A DNA stretch of 64,000 nt from Ectothiorhodospira shaposhnikovii (GCF_022227765.1 NZ_JAJMLZ010000011.1:1-64000); one strand, 5' to 3'; numbered from the stretch's first letter, positions 7,569-17,912 are shown. Program-made: numbers and translations. The notes: a model not told the origin generated them from the sequence alone.

Positions 7569-7985
7569 TCACTCCGGTGCTTCCTGCTGTTCGATGTATT
7601 GCTTCAGGACCGAGAGCGGCGCACCGCCGACGCTGATGATGCAGTAGCTGCGAGACCAGAACACCGGCTTGTGCCAGTAGTAGCGCCGTATGTGTTCCCC
7701 GTACTCCTTGCGGATCAGTCGCGAGGTGACGGTCTTGAGATTATTCACGAACGCAGATGGCGCGGTGCGCGGCGTCAGCTCCAGGAGCAGATGCACATGA
7801 TCCGGTTCGCCGTTGAACTCCAGAACCTCGCCTTCCCACCTTTTGGTGGTAGCACGGACGATTTCTTCCAGGCGAAAAAGCATTGGTCTCGTGATGCACT
7901 TGCGCCGGTACTTGGTGACGATAACCAAATGATACTGGAGCCGATATGTGCAATGGTAGAGCCGTTTTGGCGGTTGCGAGTCCAT
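7569..7985 (-). CDS. tnpA: IS200/IS605 TnpA, Y1 HUH transposase
   Basis: A 138-residue single-strand transposase. The metal-binding HUH motif is HVHLLL in GEPDHVHLLLELTP, and the catalytic Tyr is the one in VLKQYIEQQ near the C-terminus. The N-terminus LQYHLVIVTKYRRK is the standard opening. I start it at ATG 7985 (MDSQPPK); ATG 8009 would add eight residues, and its start codon would then interlock with the tnpB ATG at 8008. Length and motifs look intact, so the enzyme may be active. Confidence 0.88.
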   Translation of the reverse strand: MDSQPPKRLYHCTYRLQYHLVIVTKYRRKCITRPMLFRLEEIVRATTKRWEGEVLEFNGEPDHVHLLLELTPRTAPSAFVNNLKTVTSRLIRKEYGEHIRRYYWHKPVFWSRSYCIISVGGAPLSVLKQYIEQQEAPE

Positions 7986-8007
7986 AATAACCAAGTATAC
8001 TTTCAGC

Positions 8008-9282
8008 ATGGTCCAGCGCAAAGTCACATATCGGCTTTACCCCACGGCGGCCCAGCTTGCCGCCTTGGAGCACCAACGCTGGGTCCACTGCCTGTTGTGG
8101 AACGAGGCGCTGGCCGAACGACGCCAGGCTTGGAGCGAGCGGCAGGAGTCGTTGGGCTTCTCGGCCCAGTGCAAGCGGCTGACCGAGTGGCGCACCCAAT
8201 CGAAGCTCCTGCGCGATATCAACGCCCAGTCCGAACAGGTCACCCTCAAGCGTCTGGATCTGGCGTTCCAGCACTTCTTTCGCCGTATCAAAAACGGCGA
8301 AACGCCCGGTTTTCCCCGCTTCAAGCCGCTGCACCGTTTCAAGGGTTGGGGCTATAAGACCCACGGTGACGGCTGGCGTCTGATGACCAACGAGCGGATG
8401 AAGCACGGGACGCTGAGGCTCAGTGGAATCGGCAAGGTTGCCATCCGGGGCAAACCCCGCACCCCAGGCACGCCGAAGACCTGCGAGCTGTTTTGTCGCA
8501 ACGGGCGCTGGTACGCATCGGTGACGCTGAACTGCGAGCCTGCGCGTCAACGCGGCGACACACTGGGCGGTCTGGATTGGGGGCTGGAAACCTTCGCCAC
8601 CGTGGCCACGCCAGCAGGGACCGAGACCATCGATAACCCGCGCTACCTGGCCAGGACACTGGACGAAATCCGCCGGGTCCAGCGCGATATTTCCCGCAAG
8701 GAGGAGGAGGCCAGGAAAGCGTCCGGGAAGACGCGCCGGTTTCCCGTTTCCAACCGTCTCCAGAGGGCATACGAGCATTTGCGTCGCCTCCACCGCAAGG
8801 TGGCGAACCAGCGCCACGATTTTCAGCATCAGACGACAGCGCGGCTTGTTGGGCAATTCGCTGTCCTGGGCCTGGAGGCACTGAACATCCGCACCATGAC
8901 CGCTTCGGGCGGTCAGTACAAAAAGGGCTTGAACCGCAGCATCCTCGATGCCGCTGGCGGGGCCTTCCATCAATTGCTCGGGTACAAAGCGGAAGAGGCT
9001 GGGACCTGGGCGATGGAGGCTCCGACGCGGCATCTCAAGCCCTCGCAGACCTGCCACGCCTGCGGGCGGCAGGAGAAGAAGTCGCTCGGTCAGCGGCGTC
9101 ATGAGTGCCCCTGTGGCGCGTCCTGCTCGCGGGACGAAAACGCCGCTCGGGTCTTGATGAACTGGGCCAAGCAGCAGTTATCCGGTCGGGAACCTGGCCG
9201 ATGCGTGGAGGGCGGTAAGACCGAATCATCCCCGGATGATCCGGCACGCCCCGTGAAGCGCGAAACTCACGCCATAGCCTGA
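8008..9282 (+). CDS. tnpB: TnpB, RNA-guided endonuclease of the IS200/IS605 element
   Basis: A 424-residue TnpB, the compact ancestor of Cas12. RuvC-like residues are visible: Asp in GGLDWGLETFATVA, Glu in VLGLEALNI and Asp in SRDENAARVLMNWA. The zinc finger is CHAC...CPCG between the second and third RuvC pieces. The N-terminus (RKVTYRLYPTAAQLAAL) is the usual helix-turn-helix-like opening. TnpB uses an RNA from the right end of the element to cut target sites and keep the transposon. All catalytic residues seem present and length is normal. It is divergent from tnpA with about 22 bases between the chosen starts. Confidence 0.92.
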   Translation: MVQRKVTYRLYPTAAQLAALEHQRWVHCLLWNEALAERRQAWSERQESLGFSAQCKRLTEWRTQSKLLRDINAQSEQVTLKRLDLAFQHFFRRIKNGETPGFPRFKPLHRFKGWGYKTHGDGWRLMTNERMKHGTLRLSGIGKVAIRGKPRTPGTPKTCELFCRNGRWYASVTLNCEPARQRGDTLGGLDWGLETFATVATPAGTETIDNPRYLARTLDEIRRVQRDISRKEEEARKASGKTRRFPVSNRLQRAYEHLRRLHRKVANQRHDFQHQTTARLVGQFAVLGLEALNIRTMTASGGQYKKGLNRSILDAAGGAFHQLLGYKAEEAGTWAMEAPTRHLKPSQTCHACGRQEKKSLGQRRHECPCGASCSRDENAARVLMNWAKQQLSGREPGRCVEGGKTESSPDDPARPVKRETHAIA

Positions 9283-9304
9283 AAGGCTTGGCGGGAGTAG
9301 TTCA
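9200..9304 (+). ncRNA. Probable omega RNA/right end of the IS element
   Basis: In this family the guide RNA (omega RNA) overlaps the 3' end of tnpB and runs to the right end of the element, with the guide taken from the flanking DNA. Here the region includes a bulged hairpin at 9270-9293 (CGCCATAGCC with AGGCTTGGCG) and ends GGGAGTAGTTCA at about 9304. The limits are estimated from family knowledge, not from a promoter or structure calculation. Confidence 0.4.
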
Positions 9305-9408
9305 TAGCGAGTTCGAACGCCGCTATCATCCTGCGCAGCATCAATCCTTCCTGCACTGGATCGGTTTTTCGGGTGATGAAAGCCGGGCGCGAGAGTGACA
9401 GCGATAGC

Positions 9409-9429
9409 ACGCCGCGCAAAGCGCGGCGT
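9409..9429. repeat. Perfect 9-bp inverted repeat
   Basis: ACGCCGCGC-AAA-GCGCGGCGT lies between the IS element and suhB. No T-run follows on either strand, so it is not a standard intrinsic terminator, though it could still act as one for suhB on the minus strand. The remaining sequence at 9305-9529 holds no gene I can support. Confidence 0.5.
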
Positions 9430-9529
9430 ATCGAGCCATTTGGAAGTCCTGGTATGGAATTGACCGAGGATCAGGAAGATCGGGGGGTATTCGAGGAACG
9501 GGCTTCTCGGCCGATAAACCCGTGCAATT

Positions 9530-10321
9530 TCACGCCCGGTTCACTACCGGATTGAGCCGCTGCAGCATGCCCTTGAACACCTTGGGGCCGGCGGCCACCA
9601 CGTTGCCGGTGGCCAGATAGTCGGGGCCGCCCTTGAGGTCGCTCACCAGGCCGCCGGCCTCCTGTACCATCAGTACGCCGGCCGCCATGTCCCACTCGTG
9701 CAGGCCGATTTCCCAGAAACCATCCAGTCGACCGGCGGCCACATAGGCCAGATCCAGTGAAGCCGCCCCGGCGCGACGCACGCCGGCGGTGCCCGGCAGC
9801 AGGGCGCTCAGGGTGCGCAGGTAGTAGTCCAGGTTCTGGTCTTCCCGGAAGGGGATGCCGGTGCCCAGCAGGACGCCGGTCATGTCCCGGGGCTGGGTCA
9901 CGCGAATGCGTCGATTGTTGAGGGTGGCACCGGCGCCGCGGCTGGCGGCGAACAGTTCTTCCTTGACCGGATCGTAGACCACCCCGTGTTCCAGGCGTCC
10001 CTTCTGCTTGAGGGCGATGGAGACCGCGTATTGGGGGATGCCGTGGAGGTAGTTGGTGGTGCCGTCCAGGGGGTCGATCACCCACTGGAATTCCTCGTGG
10101 CTGCCCTGGGTGCCGCTTTCTTCCGCCAGGATGGCGTGACCGGGGTAGGCCCGGTGGATCACGCGTATAATCTCCCGTTCCGCCATGCGATCCACTTCGG
10201 TCACGAAGTCGTTGGGTTGCTTGTCCTGGATGGTGACGGTATCGAGCCGATCCGCATGGCGTACGATGACCTGTCCCGCGGCGCGGGCCGCCTTGACGGC
10301 GATATTGAGCAAGGGATGCAT
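9530..10321 (-). CDS. suhB: Inositol-1-monophosphatase SuhB
   Basis: A 263-residue Mg2+-dependent phosphatase of the IMPase family. Signature residues are present: the Glu pair in ILAEESG, the metal-binding WVIDPLDGTTNYLHG motif, and the C-terminal HEWDMAAG motif. SuhB hydrolyses inositol monophosphates and in enterobacteria also acts with the rRNA antitermination complex. Length is normal for SuhB. It is divergent from trmJ with 81 bases between them, and marks the switch from the accessory region to core chromosome. Confidence 0.95.
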   Translation of the reverse strand: MHPLLNIAVKAARAAGQVIVRHADRLDTVTIQDKQPNDFVTEVDRMAEREIIRVIHRAYPGHAILAEESGTQGSHEEFQWVIDPLDGTTNYLHGIPQYAVSIALKQKGRLEHGVVYDPVKEELFAASRGAGATLNNRRIRVTQPRDMTGVLLGTGIPFREDQNLDYYLRTLSALLPGTAGVRRAGAASLDLAYVAAGRLDGFWEIGLHEWDMAAGVLMVQEAGGLVSDLKGGPDYLATGNVVAAGPKVFKGMLQRLNPVVNRA

Positions 10322-10402
10322 GGAAGACTTCCGGGATGGGCTGGGAAACAGGACCGCGACCGTGCAGGCCGCGGGGAGATCAAAGAAGATACGTAGCCAT
10401 AG

Positions 10403-11167
10403 ATGATAACTGAACCCATGGAATTACTGAATCCGGTCCGGATCGTGCTCGTCAATACCTCCCATCCGGGCAATGTGGGCGGGGTGGCCCGGGCCATGAA
10501 GAACATGGGCCTGTCGGACCTTCGGCTGGTGGCCCCCCAGGATTATCCCAGTGCCGAGGCCACGGCCCGGGCTTCCGGGGCCGATGACCTGCTGGCCGGT
10601 GCCCAGGTGGTGGATGATCTGGACGAGGCGCTGGCGGGTTGTCGCCTGGTGCTGGGTACCAGTGCCCGCCAGCGCACCCTGCGCTGGCCCGAACTGGACC
10701 CCAGACAGGCGGCGGCCAGACTGCTCGAAGCCGTCCCGACGGGGCCGGTGGCCGTGCTGTTCGGGCGAGAGCGGACGGGGCTGACCAATGAGGAACTGGA
10801 TCGCTGCCAGGCCCTGATCCATATCCCTTCCAACCCGGAATACAGCTCCCTGAATCTGGCGGCCGCCGTGCAGGTGCTCAGTTACGAGCTGCGCATGGCC
10901 GCCCTGGCCCATGCCCCCGCATCGGCACCGGCGCCCACCGGTGGGGAACTGCCCGCCAGTCATGAAGAGCTGGAGCGGCTTTATGCCCATCTGGAGGAGA
11001 CGCTGTTGTTGCTGGAGTTTCTGGATCCGGACAACCCCAGGCACCTGATGCGGCGGTTGCGGCGCCTGTTTGCCAAGGCCGATCCCACCATCAACGAGGT
11101 GAACATCCTGCGGGGCATCCTGACCCAGGCGGCCAAAGGCCCACCGAAACACTCTGGCAAGCCCTGA
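10403..11167 (+). CDS. trmJ: tRNA (cytidine/uridine-2'-O-)-methyltransferase TrmJ
   Basis: A 254-residue SPOUT-class methyltransferase that modifies the ribose at position 32 of tRNAs using SAM. The deep-knot motifs are visible: IVLVNTSHPGNVGGVARAM near the start, VLFGRERTGLTNEEL in the middle and the cofactor-site NPEYSSLNLAAAVQVL. The C-terminal helical extension is as in E. coli TrmJ. It precedes cysE and the isc operon, a common arrangement in gammaproteobacteria. The 72-base gap to cysE contains a GCCGGCC/GGCCGGC inverted repeat. Confidence 0.94.
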   Translation: MITEPMELLNPVRIVLVNTSHPGNVGGVARAMKNMGLSDLRLVAPQDYPSAEATARASGADDLLAGAQVVDDLDEALAGCRLVLGTSARQRTLRWPELDPRQAAARLLEAVPTGPVAVLFGRERTGLTNEELDRCQALIHIPSNPEYSSLNLAAAVQVLSYELRMAALAHAPASAPAPTGGELPASHEELERLYAHLEETLLLLEFLDPDNPRHLMRRLRRLFAKADPTINEVNILRGILTQAAKGPPKHSGKP

Positions 11168-11239
11168 AGATCGGGGTACAATGGCCCCAAAAAGACCCAT
11201 GCCGGCCGTGTTTCCGCGGGCCGGCCATCAGGACCCTTC

Positions 11240-12043
11240 ATGTTCCAACGCCTGCGCGACGATATTCGCTGTGTCTTCGACCGGGACCCGGCCGCCCGGC
11301 ATACCTTCGAAGTGCTCACCACCTATCCGGGGCTGCATGCCCTGCTGCTGCACCGCCTGAGCCATGGGCTGTGGCGCCTGCGCCTGTGCTGGCTGGCCCG
11401 CTATCTGGCCTTTTTGGGGCGCTGGCTGACCGGAATCGAGATTCACCCGGGGGCCACCATCGGCCGACGTTTCTTCATTGACCACGGCATGGGGGTGGTG
11501 ATCGGCGAGACCGCCGAGATCGGTGACGACTGCACCCTCTACCACGGCGTGACCCTCGGCGGCACCTCGTGGGGCAAGGGCAAGCGTCATCCCACCCTGG
11601 AGAACAACGTGGTGGTGGGGGCGGGGGCCAAGATCCTCGGCCCCATCCGCATCGGCGAGGGGGCCCGGGTCGGTTCCAACGCGGTGGTGCTGCGGGACGT
11701 GCCCCCCGGGGCCACGGTGGTCGGTATTCCCGGGCGCATCATCACGCCCAGAAGTGACGAGGACCGACGCCGGGAGGACATGGCCCTGAAGATGGGGTTC
11801 GATGCCTACGGCACCACCCAGGACATGCCGGACCCGGTGGCCACGGCCATTACCCGCATCCTGGATCATCTGCATACCCTGGATCAGCGCATGGACGAGA
11901 ACTGCCATGCCCTCAAGGCCCTGGGGGCGCAGGTGGATGACTCCCACATTCAGGAGATCCAGGCGGATGAACTGGGGGATTTGGCCGGCCCGTCCGCTCA
12001 GGGGCAGGACAGTGCCGAGTCACGGCGGGGCGTTAATACTTGA
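11240..12043 (+). CDS. cysE: Serine O-acetyltransferase
   Basis: Makes O-acetylserine from serine and acetyl-CoA, the substrate of cysteine synthase; the cysteine made then feeds IscS. The protein is a left-handed beta-helix hexapeptide-repeat enzyme of the short, EpsC/CysE type: [18 protein letters not shown] and [19 protein letters not shown] are the active-site blocks, with the catalytic His in DHG and YHG. The C-terminal 60-70 residues after the helix (from about EDRRRED) are an acidic helical tail. Its 3' end overlaps the IscR-type operator of the next gene. Confidence 0.95.
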   Translation: MFQRLRDDIRCVFDRDPAARHTFEVLTTYPGLHALLLHRLSHGLWRLRLCWLARYLAFLGRWLTGIEIHPGATIGRRFFIDHGMGVVIGETAEIGDDCTLYHGVTLGGTSWGKGKRHPTLENNVVVGAGAKILGPIRIGEGARVGSNAVVLRDVPPGATVVGIPGRIITPRSDEDRRREDMALKMGFDAYGTTQDMPDPVATAITRILDHLHTLDQRMDENCHALKALGAQVDDSHIQEIQADELGDLAGPSAQGQDSAESRRGVNT

Positions 12044-12070
12044 CCAAAAAGATAAGGTATTGTTAGCATA
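12036..12070 (+). promoter_or_regulatory. isc operon promoter with type 1 IscR site
   Basis: Bases 12036-12060 (ATACTTGAC at one end, ATAAGGTAT at the other) match 20 of 25 positions of the type 1 IscR consensus as I recall it. TTGACC at 12040-12045 can serve as -35 and TAGCAT at 12064-12069 as -10, with an 18-base spacer. The site overlaps the last codons of cysE. In E. coli, [2Fe-2S]-IscR binds such sites and represses its own operon, so the same feedback is expected here. Confidence 0.7.
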
Positions 12071-12098
12071 CCCGGACGGATCATACGGGAGAGAGGCA

Positions 12099-12602
12099 AT
12101 GAGACTGACAACGAAGGGGCGCTATGCCGTGACGGCAATGCTGGATCTGGCGATCCACAACGACCAGGGACCGATCTCCCTGGCGGATATCTCGGGCCGA
12201 CAGGGTATCTCACTATCCTATCTGGAACAACTTTTTGCGCGCCTGAGAAAGCGCGGTCTCGTGGTCAGTACCCGCGGTCCCGGCGGGGGCTATACCCTGA
12301 GCAGACCGGCGAATGAACTGGCCATTGCCGATGTCATTTCGGCGGTGGACGAGAAAGTGGATACCACCCGCTGCGGCGGCACCGTGGACTGCCAGGACAG
12401 CCATCGCTGTCTCACCCATGATCTGTGGTCCGATCTGAGCGCCCAGATCCACAATTTCCTGGCCAACATCACCCTGGCCGATGTCATGCGCCGCAACGGC
12501 GTTCAGGAAGTGGCCGCCCGTCAGGACAGCATCATGTCACGCCAGCCTTCCGGTAGCCGCAGTGGCGCCGGCGCCGGGCTTGCGTCCCAGTCCGTGGAAT
12601 GA
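12099..12602 (+). CDS. iscR: Fe-S cluster assembly regulator IscR (Rrf2 family)
   Basis: A 167-residue Rrf2-family repressor starting [18 protein letters not shown] with GAGAGG upstream of ATG 12099. A winged helix-turn-helix occupies the first 80 residues. The cluster ligands are three Cys spaced x5 and x5 (CGGTVDC, CQDSHRC) and the His of CLTHD, as in E. coli IscR. It senses the Fe-S state of the cell and should control the operon from the site just upstream. The stop overlaps a possible iscS start. The Ser/Gly/Ala-rich C-terminal tail is probably disordered. Confidence 0.96.
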   Translation: MRLTTKGRYAVTAMLDLAIHNDQGPISLADISGRQGISLSYLEQLFARLRKRGLVVSTRGPGGGYTLSRPANELAIADVISAVDEKVDTTRCGGTVDCQDSHRCLTHDLWSDLSAQIHNFLANITLADVMRRNGVQEVAARQDSIMSRQPSGSRSGAGAGLASQSVE

Positions 12603-12622
12603 ACAGGCCCAGGAGTGAAGCC

Positions 12623-13846
<1,224 letters not shown>

Positions 13847-13906
13847 TCCCGCGCAGTGCCTGCCCCGCGGGGCGTGAAGACATTTTATTTGGAGAGGTAA
13901 CCGGAA

Positions 13907-14311
13907 ATGGCCTACAGCGACAAAGTCATTGACCACTATGAAAATCCCCGCAACGTGGGTTCCCTGGACAAGGCGGACCCCCAGGTGGGGACCGGCATGG
14001 TGGGCGCCCCGGCCTGCGGGGATGTGATGAAGCTGCAGATCCGCGTCAACGACGCCGGGGTCATCGAGGAGGCCATGTTCAAGACCTATGGCTGCGGTTC
14101 CGCCATTGCCAGTTCCAGCCTGTTGACCGAGTGGGTCAAGGGCAAGACCCTGGAGGAGGCCGCGGCCATCAAGAACACCGAGATCGCCGAGGAACTGGCC
14201 CTGCCGCCGGTGAAGATCCATTGCTCGGTGCTGGCCGAGGATGCCATCAAGGCCGCCATTGCCGACTATCGCAAGAAATCCGGCGGCGCGATCGACGCTG
14301 AAACCGCCTGA
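13907..14311 (+). CDS. iscU: Fe-S cluster scaffold IscU
   Basis: A 134-residue scaffold on which [2Fe-2S] and [4Fe-4S] clusters are built. The three ligand Cys are in [23 protein letters not shown] and HCSVLAED. The LPPVK motif recognised by the chaperone HscA is present just before the third Cys ([10 protein letters not shown]), so it should work with the HscBA pair downstream. GGAGAGG lies upstream of ATG 13907. Confidence 0.97.
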   Translation: MAYSDKVIDHYENPRNVGSLDKADPQVGTGMVGAPACGDVMKLQIRVNDAGVIEEAMFKTYGCGSAIASSSLLTEWVKGKTLEEAAAIKNTEIAEELALPPVKIHCSVLAEDAIKAAIADYRKKSGGAIDAETA

Positions 14312-14328
14312 TAAGGAGAGCAAGAGTC

Positions 14329-14652
14329 ATGGCCATCACATTGACCGACACCGCCGCCGACCGGGTGCGCAACTTCATGGAAAAGCGGGGCAAGGGCATC
14401 GGCCTGCGCCTGGGCGTGAAGACCACCGGGTGCTCCGGCATGGCTTACATCATGGAGTTCGTGGACGAACTGGACGAGGGTGATACCGTCTTCGAAGACA
14501 AGGGCGTGAAGGTGGTGATCAACCCCCGCAGCCTGGTCTATCTGGACGGCACCGAGCTGGATTACACCCGTGAAGGCCTTAACGAAGGGTTCCGGTTCAA
14601 GAACCCCAACGAGAACTCCCGCTGCGGTTGCGGAGAGAGCTTCAATGTCTGA
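14329..14652 (+). CDS. iscA: A-type Fe-S carrier IscA
   Basis: A 107-residue A-type carrier that receives and delivers Fe-S clusters. The three conserved Cys are found in [16 protein letters not shown] and the C-terminal CGCGESF. The start follows AAGGAG by about 10 bases, and the stop overlaps the hscB start. Confidence 0.96.
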   Translation: MAITLTDTAADRVRNFMEKRGKGIGLRLGVKTTGCSGMAYIMEFVDELDEGDTVFEDKGVKVVINPRSLVYLDGTELDYTREGLNEGFRFKNPNENSRCGCGESFNV

Positions 14653-15214
14653 GCCGGGGGCGTCCAGCGGTCCGTTGCTGGATTTCGGGCGGGATTACTT
14701 TGCCCTGCTGGGCCTGCCGAGGCAGTTTCGCATCGATCGGGAGGCCTTGTCCCGGGCCTATCGCACCTTGCAGACCGAACTGCACCCTGACCGCTTTGCC
14801 AAGGCGCCGGAGGCACAGCGCCGTCTGGCGGTGCAGGGGGCGTCCCATGTGAACGAGGCTTATGCCACCCTTCGGGACGACACCCGGCGGGCACGCTACC
14901 TGCTCGGTCTGCGGGGCGTGGCGGTGGATGACGACCGGGCCACCGCCACCGATCCCGACTTTCTCATGGACCAGATGGCGCTCCGCGAGACCCTGGAAGC
15001 GGTGCCGGATGCCGCCGATCCCTTTGCCGCCCTGGATCGGGCGGCGGCGGACATCGATGATCGTCACGATGCCCTGATCAGGGCCTTCGAGGCCGCCTGG
15101 GCCGCCGATGACCTGGAACAGGCCCGGGAGCAGGTCCTCAAGCTGCGGTTCTTCAATCGTCTGCGTGAGGAGCTGGAGCGTATCCGCGAGCGTCTGGAAG
15201 ACGACCTGCCCTGA
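14645..15214 (+). CDS. hscB: Co-chaperone HscB (J-domain)
   Basis: A 189-residue J-protein that brings IscU to HscA and stimulates its ATPase. The N-terminal J-domain includes the HPD tripeptide in [10 protein letters not shown]; the C-terminal half is the helical IscU-binding domain. ATG 14645 overlaps the end of iscA by eight bases and gives the family start [13 protein letters not shown] after a short leader; a longer frame to 14570 lies inside iscA and is not used. Confidence 0.95.
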   Translation: MSEPGASSGPLLDFGRDYFALLGLPRQFRIDREALSRAYRTLQTELHPDRFAKAPEAQRRLAVQGASHVNEAYATLRDDTRRARYLLGLRGVAVDDDRATATDPDFLMDQMALRETLEAVPDAADPFAALDRAAADIDDRHDALIRAFEAAWAADDLEQAREQVLKLRFFNRLREELERIRERLEDDLP

Positions 15215-15258
15215 ACCGGGGTATCCCCCAGAAACCATCAAGACGGATTCAACTTGCC

Positions 15259-17130
15259 ATGGCGCTATTGCAGATCTCCGAACCCGGCATGTCGCCGGAC
15301 CCCCATCAGCGACGTCTCGCGGTGGGGATCGACCTGGGGACCACCAATTCCCTGGTGGCGACCGTGCGCAACGGGGTGGCCGAAACCCTGCCCGACGAGG
15401 CCGGCCTTCACCTGCTGCCTTCGGTGGTGCATTACGGTACCGAGGGCCGGGTGCTGGTGGGGCATGAGGCCCGGCGCCTGGCCGCCCTGGACCCCCTCAA
15501 CACCCTGTCTTCGGTCAAGCGCCTGATGGGGCGCGGCGTGGCCGATCTCAAGACCCTGGCCGGGCATGTTCCCTACGATTTCGCGCCGGGCGAGGGCGGC
15601 GTGCCCCGCATCCGTACCCAGGCCGGGGAGGTGACCCCGGTGGAGGTCTCCGCCGAGATCCTCAAGGCCCTGCGTGGGCGGGCAGAAGCCTCCCTGGGTG
15701 GGGATCTGGACGGGGCCGTGATCACCGTGCCCGCCTATTTCGACGATGCCCAGCGCCAGGCCACCAAGGATGCCGCCCGCCTGGCCGGCCTGAACGTGTA
15801 TCGTCTGTTGAACGAGCCCACCGCCGCCGCCATCGCCTATGGCCTGGATCAGGGCCATGAAGGCCTGATCGCCGTGTTCGATCTGGGTGGGGGGACGTTC
15901 GACATCTCCATCCTGCGCCTGCACAAAGGAGTGTTCGAGGTCCTGGCCACCGGCGGCGACAGTGCTCTGGGAGGGGACGATTTTGACCGCGCCATCGCCG
16001 CCTGGATGATGCAGGAGGCGGGCATCGAGGGCGACGCGGGGCATCACCGCATGCGCCAGCTCATCCTGGACGCCTGCGCCGTCAAGGAAGCCCTCACCGA
16101 TCGTGACGAGGCCCAGCTGCGGGTGGCCCGCTCGGACTCCGAATACTGGACCGGCTGCATGACCTGCCACCAGATGAACTGTCTCATCGACCCCCTGATC
16201 AGCAAGGCCCTGTCCGCCTGTCGGCGGGCGATGCGGGATGCCGGGGTGAGCCGCGAGGAGATCACCGACGTGGTCATGGTGGGCGGTTCCACCCGGGTGC
16301 CGAGGGTGCGGGAGCGGGTCGGGGAGTTCTTCGGCCGCGAACCCCGGGTGGACATCGATCCGGACAAGGTGGTGGCCGTGGGGGCCGCCCTGCAGGCGGA
16401 CATCCTGGCCGGTAACAAGCCCGGCGACGAGATGCTGCTGCTGGACGTGATTCCCCTGTCCCTGGGCATCGAGACCATGGGCGGCCTGGTGGAGCATCTG
16501 ATCCCCCGCAATACCACCATCCCCGTGGCCCGCGCCCAGGAATTCACCACCTTCAAGGATGGTCAGACGGCCATGGCCCTGCATGTGGTTCAGGGCGAGC
16601 GGGATCTGGTGGACCACAACCGTTCCCTGGCCCGTTTCACCCTGTCCGGGATTCCGCCCATGGTGGCGGGGGCCGCCCGGGTGCGAGTGACCTACCAGGT
16701 GGATGCGGATGGCCTGCTCAACGTGACGGCCCGGGAAATGGTCAGCGGGGTACAGGCCGGCATCGAGGTGAAGCCGTCCTACGGTCTCACCGACGGCGAG
16801 ATCGAGTCCATGCTCACCGATTCCCGCAGCCATGCCGCCGAGGACATGCAGGCCCGTCGCCTGCGGGAACAACAGGTGGAGGCGGACCGGGTCCTGGAAG
16901 CCCTGGAATCGGCCCTGGCCGCCGATGGGCATCTGCTGGATCCGGACGAGCTGGAGGGCATCCGCGCGGCCAGTCGCACATTGCTGGAGGCGCGCCGGGG
17001 AGAGGATCACGAGGCCATCCGCCGGGCCATTGCCGAGGTGGAGAAGGCCGGCGAATCCTTCGTCGCCCGGCGCATGAACGAGAGCGTCCGCAAGGCCATG
17101 TCCGGCCATCGTGTCGAGGAATTCGAATAA
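15259..17130 (+). CDS. hscA: Fe-S assembly chaperone HscA (Hsp70 family)
   Basis: A 623-residue specialised Hsp70 that uses ATP to drive cluster release from IscU. Phosphate-binding motifs are clear: [15 protein letters not shown] near the N-terminus, [14 protein letters not shown] and [26 protein letters not shown] is the standard Hsp70 block. The substrate-binding domain and helical lid follow, and the protein lacks the DnaK-type acidic EEVD-like end. It sits between hscB and fdx in the usual order. Confidence 0.96.
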   Translation: MALLQISEPGMSPDPHQRRLAVGIDLGTTNSLVATVRNGVAETLPDEAGLHLLPSVVHYGTEGRVLVGHEARRLAALDPLNTLSSVKRLMGRGVADLKTLAGHVPYDFAPGEGGVPRIRTQAGEVTPVEVSAEILKALRGRAEASLGGDLDGAVITVPAYFDDAQRQATKDAARLAGLNVYRLLNEPTAAAIAYGLDQGHEGLIAVFDLGGGTFDISILRLHKGVFEVLATGGDSALGGDDFDRAIAAWMMQEAGIEGDAGHHRMRQLILDACAVKEALTDRDEAQLRVARSDSEYWTGCMTCHQMNCLIDPLISKALSACRRAMRDAGVSREEITDVVMVGGSTRVPRVRERVGEFFGREPRVDIDPDKVVAVGAALQADILAGNKPGDEMLLLDVIPLSLGIETMGGLVEHLIPRNTTIPVARAQEFTTFKDGQTAMALHVVQGERDLVDHNRSLARFTLSGIPPMVAGAARVRVTYQVDADGLLNVTAREMVSGVQAGIEVKPSYGLTDGEIESMLTDSRSHAAEDMQARRLREQQVEADRVLEALESALAADGHLLDPDELEGIRAASRTLLEARRGEDHEAIRRAIAEVEKAGESFVARRMNESVRKAMSGHRVEEFE

Positions 17131-17154
17131 ACCCAGCTGGGAGTGAACGACCAC

Positions 17155-17493
17155 ATGCCGCAAATCATCTTTCTTCCCCACGAGGAGATCTGTCCCGAGG
17201 GGGCTGCCGTCGAGGTGGAGTCCGGGACCTCCATCTGCGATGCCGCCCTGGCCAACGGCATTGAGATCGAGCATGCCTGCGAGAAGTCCTGTGCCTGCAC
17301 CACCTGCCATGTCTATGTGCGGGAGGGACTGGACAGCCTCGATGAGGCCACCGAGGACGAGGAAGACCTGCTGGACCGGGCCTGGGGCCTGGAGCCGGAT
17401 TCGCGCCTCTCCTGTCAGGCCCGCGTGGGGGATCGGGATCTGGTGGTGGAGATTCCCCGTTACACCATCAATCAGGTGTCCGAGCATCACTAG
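17155..17493 (+). CDS. fdx: Isc-type [2Fe-2S] ferredoxin
   Basis: A 112-residue adrenodoxin-type ferredoxin that supplies electrons to the Isc machinery. Cluster ligands: HACEKSCACTTCHVYV (C-x5-C-x2-C) and the Cys in LSCQARVG. ATG 17155 matches the family start (MPxIxxLPH); GTG 17143 would add four residues. Confidence 0.95.
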   Translation: MPQIIFLPHEEICPEGAAVEVESGTSICDAALANGIEIEHACEKSCACTTCHVYVREGLDSLDEATEDEEDLLDRAWGLEPDSRLSCQARVGDRDLVVEIPRYTINQVSEHH

Positions 17494-17504
17494 GAGGCTG
17501 CCCC

Positions 17505-17708
17505 ATGAGCTTGAAATGGACCGATAGTCTGGACATCGCCCTGGCCCTGCAGGAGGCCCATCCGGACGTGAATCCGACCCAGGTGAATTTCGTCGACCTG
17601 CGCAACTGGATCATGGCCCTGCCGGATTTCGAGGATGATCCGGAGCGTTGCGGCGAGCGCATCCTGGAGGCCGTGCAACTGGCCTGGATGGAGGAGTACG
17701 ACGGCTAG
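17505..17708 (+). CDS. iscX: IscX (Fe-S assembly protein, DUF528)
   Basis: A 67-residue acidic protein with the IscX pattern: KWTDSLDIALAL at the start and ILEAVQLAWMEEYDG at the end. It binds IscS and modulates its activity, possibly with iron. It is the last gene of the isc operon, 11 bases after fdx. Confidence 0.95.
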   Translation: MSLKWTDSLDIALALQEAHPDVNPTQVNFVDLRNWIMALPDFEDDPERCGERILEAVQLAWMEEYDG

Positions 17709-17847
17709 GGTCGCCGTTCTCCCGCGATCGGTTTTTCCTTCCGGAGCCGGGCTTGTCCATGCCGCCTTCGGTGCCGGGTCATTGTCTGTCACCCGCCCCG
17801 CAAGGTAACATTCCCCCTCTGCATCACGATGCAATCTTCTTCCCTTG

Positions 17848-17870
17848 ACGCAGGTCATGACGGCCTGCGT
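17848..17870. repeat. Inverted repeat upstream of ndk
   Basis: ACGCAGG (17848-17854) and CCTGCGT (17864-17870) form 7-bp arms around nine bases. The 9-mer TGCAATCTT occurs on both sides, at about 17830 and 17871. The repeat lies in the 200-base gap between iscX and ndk, about 40 bases before the ndk start, so it could be an operator or a leader structure. No regulator can be named. Confidence 0.45.
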
Positions 17871-17912
17871 TGCAATCTTGCACTTCCATATCCCATATCG
17901 GAGTTCCATTCC

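Larger units (their letters stand above)
7499..9304. mobile_element. IS200/IS605-family element with divergent tnpA and tnpB
   Basis: The element contains a Y1 HUH transposase gene (minus) and a tnpB gene (plus) whose starts nearly touch, as in IS605. Subterminal hairpins are present near both ends: AGCCGC-TCA-GCGGCT at 7517-7531, and a bulged stem at 9270-9293 followed by GGGAGTAGTTCA, a common right-end sequence of this family. These elements have no terminal inverted repeats and make no target duplication, so the exact ends are estimates (within some tens of bases on the left). The insertion interrupted vapB. Confidence 0.8.

Noticed and set aside
15265-17490. Long minus-strand open frame (741 codons) across hscA
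   Set aside because: It is antisense to a clear HscA and Fdx, has His/Gly/Gln-rich low-quality composition and no motifs; GC-rich genes commonly leave such shadow frames.
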